Source: Monocercomonoides exilis (Eukaryota > Preaxostyla > Oxymonadida > Polymastigidae). From it: a stretch of 64,000 nucleotides of DNA. How positions within the stretch are numbered: position 1 is the stretch's first letter; every line of letters starts with the position of its first letter. Below, piece after piece: positions 35,680 to 46,723 of the stretch. The stretch is from NCBI GenBank assembly GCA_001643675.2, contig LSRY02000023.1, forward strand, positions 907,001 to 971,000. The letters run 5' to 3'. The notes below the pieces were generated by a model. The model was not told where the DNA came from. It worked only from the letters and a program-made list of their open reading frames with translations, and did no database searches. A program made the position numbers and the translations under genes.

Positions 35680-37653
35680 CTAATCCTCACTGGCGCATTC
35701 CATGTCGCTTTCTTGACTGCAATCAGTTTCTTCTCCCCAAAAATAAAAGAAATCATCTGACTCAAATAGCATCTTTGTGTATTCGTTTGAAGACATTCTG
35801 CTCGCATCCAAACATTCAGCAAGGGGCTTTAGATACACTTCAACATTTCGTTTCCATAACTGAAAATCATCAGGATCTTTATTAACATCCGAGGAGCGAT
35901 TCATGCCGAATGCTTCTTCTTCTTCTTCTTCTTCTCGATTTGTATTTGCTTCTGCATACATAGCGCAAACCGGGCAAATCTTTAAATCGCATTTAGCTTT
36001 CATTCTTGCTTTTATTTGTTCTTCCTTTTTTACTTCTCTCCTTTCATCATATTCATTCCGTGCAATATGCCCCAACAAAACATCCATTACACCTTCTTCC
36101 TCGCATGCATCTGCCAGCATTGCACTCAATCTTCCACGTGATTGCTGTGAAAGGCATGCATAACGTTTGAGGTCGTATTTGTAAATCCTTTTAAGATGTG
36201 GAACAATATGAGCATTCGAAGACAATATTGCCCATGCATTCAAAAGTGCCTTTGCTGCCTCGTCTCTCAGCGTGTCGCTTGTTGCTTCGCACAGCAGAAA
36301 TGCTATTTGGCTCAACAAATCTCTTTTGAAGAATTTCTGGATACTCTGCGAAATAGGAACTGATAGCCACCTTCCGAAACACTTCACAGCTGTCTCACGA
36401 AAACTCATCATCATTTCCTGCACGCTCTTCTCTTCGCAAAACAATCCATCGACCATCTGCTGAAAATTAGCCCCGCTAGTAGAGTATATATTAACCCTTT
36501 CATCATCATCATTAAATTTGCTTCCTCTAAAAATTGCCTTCCAGCTCTCTTCTGCCCAACTGCCAAACAAATAACTCTTTACTTTTTCCACAATTATTTC
36601 TTCGCTTGTTAACAATTGCACAAACGCTCTGTGCTGTTCTCTTGTAATGCTGCACAAGCACTGAAACGCGCTGAGGGCAATTGAGCAGACCGGCCCCTTC
36701 GAATACACTGGAGGCACCCAACCAGAAGAAGAACTGCTGTGTGGGGACTGAGATTGCTGTGGAATGCCTAGCAGATTTGGAGCAGGAGCAAACGAATCAA
36801 TGGCAAGCAGACTGTTTGTATTTGCATCCTCGCCACAGTCAAGAATAATATTGTAGCTAAAATAAATTCTTAGCAAATCCAATGCATCTAAAATAACAGA
36901 ATGGATCCCATTAGAAAGCAAGCCATGAAGCCACTTCCCTATTTTATCGGGTTTCTCGCATCCAATTAATGGAGTGCATCCTAGAGAAAAATAAATATCA
37001 TAAATAAAAATCAAAAATTATTGCAAATGTTTTGATAAAATAAATATACCACAATTTATTGTCATGCTTCGAAAAATTGCAATTGTGTACAAGCATATGT
37101 CTTCATCTTCACATTCACCCAAATGATCCAGTTCATCTTCGATCGTGAACGATTTGTTTACCTCGCAGAAGCATGGAATAGATTTTATAAGGCGCTTGGT
37201 TGATTCAGGAAGATTTTCAGCATCCACAGACACTTCGTCTGACAAGGAACCTATATAAAAACATACAATTCGGGTCACGTGCCCAAGAGTACGAGCAGCT
37301 AAGAGCTCAATAGGCTTTTGAAATCTACCACAAATGGTTTTTAATTCTTTCATAAAGTTTATATCATCGCAAAAGGATTGAATGTTATAATCCTTTGGAT
37401 CGACAACTTTTAGAAGATGATAAAGCCTTTTCAGCGGCTTATCCAAAAATTTCTTTTCTTTTAACAAAATTTCTGGTAAGCATTGAGAAACATAGTTAGA
37501 AATTCAATTTTCAATTTTTTTAAAAAGAGTTAAAAAAAACTTATCAAAACCTTTTTTCAAAAGCTGCAATTCTTCAATCACATTCAGCTTGCTATTACAT
37601 GTATTTTCATTTTTGTCTGTTTTGCATTTATAATTTGTTTCTGATTGTTGCAT
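35680..37653 (-). CDS. Helical-repeat (ARM/HEAT-like) protein, 608 aa, unknown
   Basis: Three exons, 37653-37551, 37472-37050 and 36980-35680, joined by GT-AG introns of 78 and 69 nt, give 609 codons (stop UAG). Exon 1 codes for MQQSETNYKCKTDKNEN. The body is helical and Leu-rich: KPIELLAARTLGHVTRIVCF, LHGLLSNGIHSVILDALDLL, LRDEAAKALLNAWAIL. This suggests an alpha-solenoid scaffold. A Cys pair motif (LKICPVCAMY) and an acidic run lie near residue 545, followed by WKRNVEVYLKPLAECLDASR. No orthologue is recognised. The gene lies just upstream of the TMEM62-like gene on the same strand; its 3' end is 232 bp from that gene's start. Confidence 0.75.
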
Positions 37654-37924
37654 TTATTTGTTCAAATCAGCTTTTCCAAAAAAATGAAGCAAAACTTTCA
37701 ATATTTAAATGTCTTTCTTATGGAAGTCGCCACTGAAAAATGAAAATTGACAGATCTTTTTTGAATTCAAACTTTCAATCTTTTTTTGATCAATATTTAT
37801 TTTTCTATGGGAATGAAAAATAAAATATGGCAAAATTTTTATATTCCATATTTTGTTCCACTTGTTATTTTTTCAAATATTTCAATATGAAATTAAATTA
37901 TTCACTTATTTATTATTATTATTA

Positions 37925-37940
37925 TTAAACCTTTGCGACA
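37925..37940 (+). repeat. hAT left terminal inverted repeat
   Basis: Perfect 16-bp match to the reverse complement of 43591-43606; subterminal CGACA repeats follow. Confidence 0.8.
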
Positions 37941-38362
37941 AACCGACAAAATCTATTATCTTCGACATCTCGACAGACATCAGAATTAATAATTCCAGTT
38001 AAATTTTCACATTTGTTATTTACCATTAAAAAATGAAATAACAATTAATTTAAACAATTTGGTGTTTCAAAAGGAAATATATAAATTAATTTTCCTATCA
38101 AAATATTTTCGATAGAAAAATTTTTCATAAAAATATTAAACTGAAATGGTTTTCGACAGATCGGGTTCAAGGTGAATATTTTGTGTCGAAGATCATCATG
38201 TCTTTTGAAGTAAATAAGTTTATTATGGATGAAAAATACAATGCGGTATATAGGCAGTTACCAGCTGAACTGAAAAACAGTTTATCTTCTCCTTCAATTG
38301 TTTGTTACCTCAACTTCACTTAATAAATATCTTTATTTCAAAATCTTATATGCAATTTAAAG

Positions 38363-39577
38363 ATGGATGCATTCAAAGCGAAAATCGATGAATTGAATAA
38401 AAATGGATGTACTCTTGTATCGTTGGTTCCAGGGAGAACAACCATTTTTTGCCAGTGTTTGTTTTCACTGAAAGATTTTTCTCATCTTGATTTAGATAAC
38501 ATTTTTTATTTGATTTCAGATTATAAGCACCCAAACAATTCTGGACAAGAGATTGGAAAAGTTCATTTTGAAGAAGCCAAAGGAAAACTGTGGATAGCAT
38601 ACGTCCCTGTTCTTGCAGATGGTTCTTTAAAAAAAGACGGTCATTATTACTATTTATGTCCAAATTGCAAATGTGGAATAAACTGTACGTTTTCTGCAAG
38701 GAAAGGAACAAACAGAATTGATGATCATTATTGTTCACTTGTGCATTCCACAACGATAGTACCATATTTAGAAAAACAAGCCTTGCCAAAAGAAAGCAAT
38801 TCACGAAATATCCAATCTTCATCTTATTTTCAGTTCAACAAATTAATTGAGATGTTTTTGCATCTTGTTAGTCATTGCAACATTGCATTTTTATCGGCAT
38901 ATTCTAATGAGTTCAATGCGTTTATTACTGAAGTAATAAAAACATCTCAGGCTAATCCAACTCTCTCTCACACATCAATATTTCCCATTCTTTCTGCAAG
39001 AAAACTTACATCTATGATCGAAAAAGAAACAAGGAAAAAGATTGAAGAAAGAAATAAAATTCTGTCAAATACTTCAGTTTCTGTGATGTTTGATGGAGGA
39101 CTTGTAGCTGGAAAAAAATACATTGTTATTTCTGTTGTTCCATTACAATCAAATGCACATCCTGTTTTTTGGGGACTTCGAAAACATTGCGCAACTTCAG
39201 AACAATACTGCGAGCTTGCAATGAATATTATGAAAGAGATGAAAGAAATAAAATCAGTGGTTCGATGTTTCTGTACAGACGGCTTAAAATCTCAGAAAAT
39301 TGCGATTGAAAACATTCATGAATCTATGAAAACATTCAGTGCAGATTCCATTGATTACGACATAATACCGTTCTTCATTTACTGCAACAACCATTTGATA
39401 AACCTGATTGTTATACACTTGTTTAACTCTAACAAATATCTGAAAGATTTGAAAGAAACGATTGTCCAGTTTTCAAAGAATTACAGAAAGCGTGCAACAA
39501 AGGATATATCGAAACCCAAGTGTCCAGTTTTTATCTCAACACGTTGGCTTTGTTTATATAATATTTGTTTTTTATAA
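38363..39577 (+). pseudogene. hAT transposase, N-terminal two thirds of catalytic core
   Basis: Starts at an ATG (MDAFKAKIDELNKN). A Cys/His zinc-binding segment lies at about residues 93-130 (YLCPNCKCGINCTF, then HYCSLVHS), in the place of the BED finger of hAT transposases. The RNase-H-like core follows: SVMFDGGLVAGKKYIV (first catalytic Asp), VRCFCTDGLK (second), YCNNHLINLIVIHLF and FISTRW, the usual hAT order. The frame stops at 39577 directly after a run of six T (39568-39573), and the protein resumes in the +2 frame. One lost or gained T explains the break. The element copy is thus probably non-autonomous. Confidence 0.8.
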
Positions 39578-41202
39578 GAAAAAACTCTGATTTAATTCTC
39601 GATTTAAATTTATTAGATAGATCAACAATAACAGATGTGATAAAATGCGAAGTTCTACTCTTCCCACTTCAAACAATGCATCTCATTTTTGAGCATGATA
39701 AAACAAAGCTTGGGTCAGTATTTCAATGTATTTTACATGCGTTTGCTCAGTACACATGGCTATCTGAACTTGAAATTTTTCTGGATGAAAAGTGGAATCA
39801 GAACGTAATACAATGCATGGTTTTGTTACACAATTATTTTTTTGCAGGAGCTAGAGGAAATTTCCTTGCACTTGCATTTTCGTTAACGCCAGAAGGTTCG
39901 ACTTTTTACAGACAAGGCATGTTCATGAAATCTTTCTCACAAAAATTGGAAATTTTGAAAAATCTTCACTCATCAAAAAATACCATTTCCCACAACGAAA
40001 TAATCTCTCATGAAATTGAAAGCTCTACATCATCATCGTCACAATCTGAACAAAACCCAGCAAAAACAATGCACTTCAATTCATTGATGTATTTGCCACC
40101 CTCACAAAAATCTATATGTTCATCTGAAAATATTTATTTTGCAACGAATCATTCTTTGGTATCATTCTCGAATTTTTCTACCAAAACAACAAGTCATCAA
40201 TGTCAGTCAACTCATTTTCAAAGTGAAACAACGGTTTTAACATCTTCACAAATGTTAAAGCTGGATCAAATTCAAAATGTTTCACCATTTAGCGTTAACG
40301 AATTACGATTATCAATTAATAAATACAAAAAGGAAACACAACAAATAAATTCAAAGCCTCACACAGTTACATCTTTATTCACCAATCCTCTATTATCGAC
40401 ACAAATTATTTCACCACTTGGACCAAAAACATCAAACGATAATATACTTACAACCATCATAAAATGTCTTGAAGAGAATTGTTCTTTAAATACATCATGT
40501 GAAGAAAAAGATGGTGAAGAAATTTATAATGATGATCTTGAAGAAATTTTCGGACTTGTTGAAGCTGAACAAGAGTCAGAAAATGACGAGTTTGATGAAA
40601 CAAGGCAGTCCTCCAGTTTAGCATCCATTTCACCTTCGTTTTATCCCACTCGATTGGTAGATGCATCTTCAAAGCTCAGCGAAACAAACGATACAAACAG
40701 AATGGATGTTGAAAACACAGAAATTGGATCATGCTGTTCAGAAGAAATAGAGCAGGAGGAAGTGGAAGAAATAGGTTCAAGCGGAAAAATTGATGATTCA
40801 AACATTCAGATAACAGAAGAAAGAAAAAAATGCTTGTCGCAAATATTGCAGGCAATTCAAATGGATTGGTTTGCAAGAATAAAAAGCGGATTCGAAACAT
40901 ATGTGAAGAAAGTCTTGTTCAATCAAACAGATCAACTTCAGTCCGAGTGCATAGCTTTGCTCACATATTTTCTGATTGATTATCATCCTTCGATTGTGCA
41001 GGACAATCCCTTTGTTTATTACTTCGAAATTGGAAAATACGGAACAGTGCCAAATATTTATGCAAATATTTGTTACTCTCTAATCGTAGCTCCTGTAAGT
41101 GAATCCTCATGTGAACGTCTTTTTTCTCGCCTAAAAAGAATCATCGGAGAAAGAAGATACTCTTTAAATCTGGACACATTGAACGCGTTGTTAATTTTGT
41201 GA
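39565..41202 (+). pseudogene. hAT transposase, C-terminal part with dimerisation domain
   Basis: This frame continues the transposase after the T-run frameshift (IRKNSDLILDLNLLDRS). It includes a long Ser/Thr/acidic insertion (about 40000-40800), unusual for hAT proteins. It ends with the diagnostic hAT C-terminal dimerisation block: IVAPVSESSCERLFSRLKRI and RYSLNLDTLNALLIL, stop UGA. The position given for the start is only where the frame opens (a UUG); translation would have to enter by frameshift. No other stop interrupts either half, so the copy decayed recently or the shift is used. Confidence 0.8.
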
Positions 41203-41514
41203 AACGTTGATGTTCATAATGTTGTTTATCAATTTCATATTTTTCTTAGTTATTATTTTATATTCTAATTTTTAACACATTCACCAATAGTTACAGATAA
41301 CAAATTTTTGTTGTTTCTCTTGGCTTTTGTTGTTCATGTGAGAGGAATAAAAACAAAATATGCAAAGTGAATAACTTCAGCGAGAGCAAGGTAAAAATAA
41401 CAAATGAAGAAAAATGTAACGAATATCTTTTTGAACATTTGATAATTTCAACTTCATAGTTGTCCGTGTTGCTAGTTGAATAGGTCTTCTAACGATAATG
41501 GATTGTAAGTTGAA

Positions 41515-41646
41515 ATGTTATCAGAACAAGATAACGAAGCCTTGAACCTTTTGCGAGAAGCCTTAAATGCTCTGTTCATCTGGACTCTTTGCTATGCCAT
41601 ATTAGTCTCCACTGCAGTCTTTTCTCGTGTTGCATCTTCTTTCTGA
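41515..41646 (+). CDS. Short ORF with a membrane helix, 43 aa, unidentified
   Basis: The translation (MLSEQDNEALNLLREALNAL, then FIWTLCYAILVSTAVFSRV) has normal codon-like composition and a predicted membrane segment, unlike the surrounding AT-driven ORFs. It lies inside the hAT element, downstream of the transposase. It may be a captured exon of a host gene. The end at UGA (41644-41646) could also be a splice border. Whether it is expressed is unknown. Confidence 0.3.
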   Translation: MLSEQDNEALNLLREALNALFIWTLCYAILVSTAVFSRVASSF

Positions 41647-41649
41647 TCA

Positions 41650-41845
41650 GTAGAAATTCGTATTGAATAAAGTGAGCATTGCCGCGCCAAGCATTAACCG
41701 CTGGACGAGCACACGCTTCACCTGAACGAGCGAGGATCTGGTATTGGGGTTGTGTTCTAGTCACAACCTGACAGTATCGAGCAGTGTGCTTTGCCTGCCG
41801 CTCCCAGTCTTGGATTCTTTTTGCTTGATTTCTTCCATCTGGCAT
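41650..41845. other. GC-rich orphan block inside the hAT element
   Basis: A sharp island of near-balanced base composition in otherwise AT-rich element DNA. It is open on the minus strand from 41845 to 41576 (PDGRNQAKRIQDWERQAKH), but no family is recognised and the coding strand is unclear. Confidence 0.35.
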
Positions 41846-41902
41846 TTAATGCTTCTTATATTGAAACGGCTTTTGAACCGTTAGACTATATTGTTTCAAC
41901 AT

Positions 41903-42829
41903 TCATATCGATAATCTGATATATTCATTTGTCGCTCTCATCTTCTTGTTCGTCAACAGTTCTGGTGCCTTCCATCTTAGGCACTCTTTTCTATCATCAT
42001 CCTCATCCTCAAAGGCTGATGAGAGTAGAGAATCTTCATCATCATCGTCACTTGCCGAAGTCACAAAAGTTGAAGAAGAGATGGATGATGAGTCTGAATC
42101 ATCTGAAGATGAGCAGTCTGAGTGCATCGCTATTGTGATCACCATGTGCTCAGAGAACAGAACAATGTGCGGACTCAGATTCTCAAGAGAAGAAAGAGGG
42201 TTTTCCATTTCGTCAAATGAATGCAGCGCTCCATTCGCCACCCAGAACAGAATTTGTGCAGCTGTCACCTCTCTCTCCTGCAAAGTGCCAATAGCCATTT
42301 CCTTCTTCTCATTCCTCCCATGAAGCAGCATGAACAGCGAATCCCTCAGATCCACAATCAACTTTTCATGAGGAGATGAGCAGGCCGTTGCATCTACCAG
42401 ATTTGACATAGAAGAAGTTGTTGGACACATATCTTCCATTCGAACAAATGATGAATCAGAATCATTTGAAGAAGTTGAAGAAATTGATGGAGATGGTGAT
42501 CTTTTCCTTGTTATCTCGTCGTCATCTTTTTCGTCTGCTTTTTCAAGTCCCCAGTTTGTTATTTTGTCAGAATCATGCCCCAGAATATATTCAGTCGATC
42601 CACTTTCGGTTAACACATACTCCGACGATTTTGAATGAGCCATTTTCTTTCCTCCATATCTGTTTTTCATCTTTTCATTATTTATTCTTTTTGGATCCTT
42701 TTCAGTTTTTCTCCACTGATCTTCTGGAGACATGTCCATTGTTACCATCTCAAACGCTTTCGGATCTTTCTTTACTGTGTCATTTTCAATTTCTTCCAGC
42801 TCTTCGTTTCTTCTGAGATATTTTTTCTA
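41903..42829 (-). pseudogene. Fragment of surface-protein cytoplasmic tail with degenerate kinase domain, captured in hAT element
   Basis: Read from about 42829, the frame gives NEELEEIENDTVKKDPKAFE, VTMDMSPEDQWRKTE, STEYILGHDSDKI, the acidic Ser-rich linker SPSPSISSTSSNDSDSSFVR, LRDSLFMLLHGRN, TAAQILFWVANGALHSF, and RWKAPELLTNKKM near the end. The last block corresponds to the APE region of a protein kinase. No intact HRD or DFG is seen. This is the juxtamembrane and pseudokinase part of the oxymonad pectin-lyase-like surface proteins, as I remember that family. The ectodomain, the membrane helix and the C-lobe are missing. It lies inside the transposon ends, opposite to the transposase. Confidence 0.7.
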
Positions 42830-43480
42830 ATCATTCTGTTGAAATAAATTAGAAAATTTGCTGTTAAAACATTAATAACTCAAACAACTTTCAAACACAT
42901 GAAATCCTTATTTTTCTTTGAAAATATGAATTATTGTACAATCGTCAACTTTAAATTGCCTTTATTTCATAAAATCAACATAATTCTATACCAAAACAAT
43001 GCAATGAAATTTCAAAAACACAAAGAAATTGAACAAACTTTCAAAAACCTTTTTTTTCAGATTTGCATTAAGTTAAGCTCATTCAGCCACCACTTGTAAT
43101 ATTTGCGAATGAGGAAAATTATCAAACAAGAAGAAATGATTATTCATTAAAAAAACACGAAACTTTAATAATTGTTGAAAAAAAGAATATCTTTTTCGAG
43201 ACCTAAATGAAACTTGCGAGAATTAAAAAACATGCAATCCGCCTCAAATACATGTTACAACTATATATGAAATTCGAAGTTTGCAGCATTTAATATATTA
43301 TGATTCAACCGTTAAACAATTAACAATTTTGATCATGCCCATAACAATGTAAATAATTTTGTATAATTATGGATAAAAAGATCTTAAAAAAATTATCACA
43401 ATTCATTATGAAAAAAATTTTTGTTATAATTTTATTCGTTTTTATTTAATCGAATTGAGCAACGCAAGCATTCATTCACG
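42830..43480. other. Non-coding AT-rich interior of the hAT element
   Basis: No gene is visible; the short ORF at 42899-43099 is AT-driven. Confidence 0.5.
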
Positions 43481-43491
43481 AAAAAAAAAAA

Positions 43492-43539
<48 letters not shown>
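43481..43539. repeat. Poly(A) tract near right end of hAT element
   Basis: Nearly uninterrupted A run of about 58 bases just inside the right subterminal CGACA motifs. Confidence 0.9.
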
Positions 43540-43541
<2 letters not shown>

Positions 43542-43590
43542 TCGACACAAGATATTATTTTCGACAGACACGAAAATGACAGATTTTATA

Positions 43591-43606
43591 TGTCGCAAAG
43601 GTTTAA
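43591..43606 (-). repeat. hAT right terminal inverted repeat
   Basis: Exact reverse complement of 37925-37940. The (ATT)n tract begins immediately outside. Confidence 0.8.
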
Positions 43607-44332
43607 TTATTATTATTATTATTATTATTATTATCATTTTGTAAATTTTGTTAACAAATATTTATTTTCCTGGGAAACTGATTCTGGACCCAAGTCCTGC
43701 AAGTTTCTCAATTATTAAGAAATAATTGAGCAACAAGATTGAATCAGTCTGGTCCTCATCCGAATATTATTCGGTTTCATTGGATAAGCATAAACAAAAA
43801 TTTATTATTTCTAAATTGATAATACTTTTGTTTCTTATTAATTAATTAATTAAATATTTAAAAATAATAATAATAAATTTAATGGCTATAAAATAATTAA
43901 TAAAATTGTAATTAAATTCAAAATAATTTTATTGTTAGCTTTAAACATCTGCGTCACATGCCATCTGACGTGAGCATTTTTTTAGTGACGTGACGTGACA
44001 GAAAAAAACATTATTATTCACTCATTTTTTCAAATTCCACTTTTGCCAAAAAAATAAAAATTATTAACAACAACAGATAAATATTTTTATTATATTAAAT
44101 AAGATTTAATGTGTTATTATAATTATTTTTGAATTTTTCAATCGGTTATTTTCAATTAATTAATGAAAAATGGGTTGTGTCGCATTCAAATTTTTATGGT
44201 ATAAATACCACTGCACTCACGTCACTGCCTGTCACTGAAATGATTTAAGTTAATAGTCCATTTTTACAAATGTTTGTATTTTTAATACGTCAAAATGTCT
44301 TTATAAAAATTTTCGTCTTGTTTTATTTGTTG
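43607..44332. other. AT-rich stretch between hAT and mariner elements
   Basis: Starts with (ATT)n to about 43633. Near 43965-44000 there are several tgacgtg motifs, and near 44200-44240 cactgcactcacgtcactgcctgtcactg. No gene is seen. Confidence 0.4.
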
Positions 44333-44334
44333 TA

Positions 44335-46458
44335 TGGTCTGTCCAAAAAAATGTAGATCATCCCTCAAAATAAAAAAAAAAGATATTCCCCACATCGCTT
44401 GTGGATACTTTTTCTTTTCATTAATTTGTGAATTTTCAATGAATAAATGAACTCTGAAGCAAAAAAGTGACGAAGTTGTGTTGCTTTGGAAATATAAATA
44501 TTGTTTTTTTATTTGTTTTCATTTTGATAATGAATTGTTTAGCAAATAGTTATTTTTTCAACAGAAAAGTGTTTATTTGTGTATATCTCTTTTTTAAATA
44601 AACAAGTGACAGAGTTTGACAAAGTGTTTATATTTTTCTTCGCACGCTGTATAGTTTTTGTTTGTTGTAAAAATTTGTCATAATTGTTTTTTTGATTTAC
44701 GTTGCAACAACTTATTTCTTTTCAATCTTGCATGTTTGAAAAATAGTTGTTGACGTATTGTTTGTCGTTGCTTTTTTGAAAGCTATTGCACTCATTTCAA
44801 TGATCACCTCATTCAATAGAATTGCAAAACTATTGGATAATGTGATTTTATTTTTATTTTTTAATAGAAAACAAAAAGGCATTCTGTTTTAATTTGTTTT
44901 TGTTTTGTAAATTGAAGTGCTAAAAATATTATGAACTTGTAAATGAAGAAATATGTAACACAAATGTTTTTTTTCTTCGTTTTTGTTTCAAAAAAAAATA
45001 ATTGAAATTAGAAAGCGAATGTTACGTTCGAAACAAAAATAAACTTATGAAATGGTGAAAAAAAATTAAAAGATAAAACTTGCTTCACAGACCATTCAAG
45101 GATATGATTTGTGGCCAAATATTTATTTCGATATCCATGATGGTTTTCCTGACTTCTCTTACAGAAATTTCTTCAAAGGTTTTAGCCATTTCAGTGAAAA
45201 AGTGCGACTCCTCTTCCCACTTCAACGTATTTGATTCCACTCTTGCCTTCCAAATGCCAAATATGGTTTCGATTGGGTTGAAAATTGGAGAATATGCAGC
45301 ATTAAATAGCATAACATGCCCAGCTTCTTAAATAAGACTGTACGTGTTAATATGGTGGATTGTTGCATTATCCATTACGATCACAGACGATTTGTAATAT
45401 TTGATGGATAATAGAAAACGCTTAGTATAGGCTTCAAACACTTCATGGTTGACTGTTCCCCTTCATACTTCTGTGTGGCCCATTCCTAACATGGATATTG
45501 ATGTTATAGCTGAAATAGATTGAAATTGTGGAGGTGGAGGAACCAATGCTTTTTCTCCTCTTTCTGCCCAAAAGTATTTCCTGAGACAACTGACGTTCCA
45601 TGACGTCTCATCGATGTTGAAAACATATGCTCCATCTTTCTCGTATCAAAATAATATTTCAATGAAATGAATTCTTTGTTTCTTATTTTCATCGGTGTTT
45701 GCGAATGCTGGCCTGATAGTAATTCTCTTGAAAGAAAACATCTGGAATAAATCTGAATCATTGTTTTTTTCATGAAGCATATTGCGAACAGCAGATTTTG
45801 AAATATGCAATCCAGTTGAAGAAAGCTCGTGTGATATTGTTCGAAGGGTGGTTAATGGATTTTGCTTCATTTTTTGTCTTATGAGATTCTTGTATCGATC
45901 ATTGTTCACTATTTTTTTTCTTCCTTTTTGTTTTTCATTGTGAATAATGTCTATTCCAATCTGCAGTTTTTGAAAATACCTGCTGGTGGTGATGTTTGTT
46001 AGGGGGTCCATTCATTCGCATGCCAGCTTTCGAACCTACTTCTTTTATAAATTCTGAATTAATTTGTAAGTTTTTTTCTTTTTTCTATGGTTGCTGGAGT
46101 GTATGGCCTTTCACATTTTCCTTTAACCTCACTGTCCTTCTGCCTGCATTGTTCTATTTTTTCCTCTCTGTCTTCCTTTTCTTTCAAAGCTGCTCTCATT
46201 CTTTTATTTACATTTATCATTTCTTCCAATGGATGTGAAAAATGTGTTGTGATGTATTCAACACAATATTTCGATATATTTGGTACATTGCTGCTTAAAA
46301 ACGTACTTTCGTTTGGTGTTCTCGCATCCAGAAAGGAAATTGTTTGCATTGAATTTTTCTCATAATTTCAGCTAGAGATTGTGGGAATATCTATTTTTTT
46401 AATTTTGAGGGATGATCTACATTTATTTGGACAGGTCAACATTTTTTTGGACAGACTG
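44335..46458. mobile_element. Tc1/mariner-type transposon, decayed
   Basis: The left end TGGTCTGTCCAAAAAAATGT (44335) and the right end (reverse complement, CAGTCTGTCCAAAAAAATGT, ending 46458) form inverted repeats flanked by TA on both sides (44333-44334, 46459-46460), the target dinucleotide of this superfamily. The left repeat extends through GTAGATCATCCCTCAAAAT. At the right end, that extended unit is an inner second copy (about 46400-46435). Confidence 0.85.
45085..46349 (-). pseudogene. Mariner-type transposase remnant
   Basis: On the minus strand the pieces appear in family order. A helix-turn-helix region (KNLIRQKMKQNPLTTLRTIS, SKSAVRNMLHEKN) is followed by the catalytic block VFNIDETSWN (first Asp), the block VIVMDNATIHHI (second Asp) and the block YSPIFNPIETIFGIWK (Glu, 33 residues after the second Asp). 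At least one frameshift near 46030 and three in-frame stops (UGA near 45652, UGA near 45470, UAA near 45328) break it. This copy cannot make an enzyme. Confidence 0.85.
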
Positions 46459-46723
46459 TATTTATTGTTTGTGAATAATTTTCAATATTTCAAATTTTCT
46501 GATATTTTTTCTTTCTCATTTGTATCATTAAAGCATGTTCTTCATATAGACGTGGGTCAAATAAACGATGCACTCATATTAATTCAAACAATGGTTAAAG
46601 TTATGAGGTTTAGTGTAACATACGAATGGCTAGGAGAGATAGATAGCTTGTGTGGGAATGTGCGTGGTGTGGTGGGTATTTGACACCGGAAAGGGGATGT
46701 AAGAAAGTGCAGAACAGTGGCAG

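Larger units (their letters stand above)
37925..43606. mobile_element. hAT-type DNA transposon, about 5.7 kb, with 16-bp terminal inverted repeats
   Basis: Bases 37925-37940 (ttaaacctttgcgaca) are the exact reverse complement of 43591-43606. CGACA-type motifs recur just inside both ends (37940-37980 and 43540-43580). Both flanks are ATT-repeat DNA in the same orientation, so the element sits in a single (ATT)n microsatellite and any 8-bp target duplication is hidden in it. The interior holds a hAT transposase, a GC-rich orphan block, a host pseudokinase fragment on the opposite strand and an A-tract near the right end. Confidence 0.7.

Noticed and set aside
41903-42748. Independent intact kinase gene
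   Set aside because: Only the juxtamembrane region and part of a degenerate kinase domain are present, without nucleotide-binding or catalytic loops, and it lies within transposon ends.
37925-43606. piggyBac-like element because the repeat begins TTAA
   Set aside because: The transposase has the hAT motifs, including the SCERLFS dimerisation block; the TTAA is partly microsatellite sequence.
43455-43718. Poly-Lys ORF on the + strand
   Set aside because: Generated by the A-tract and the (ATT)n repeat around the hAT right end.
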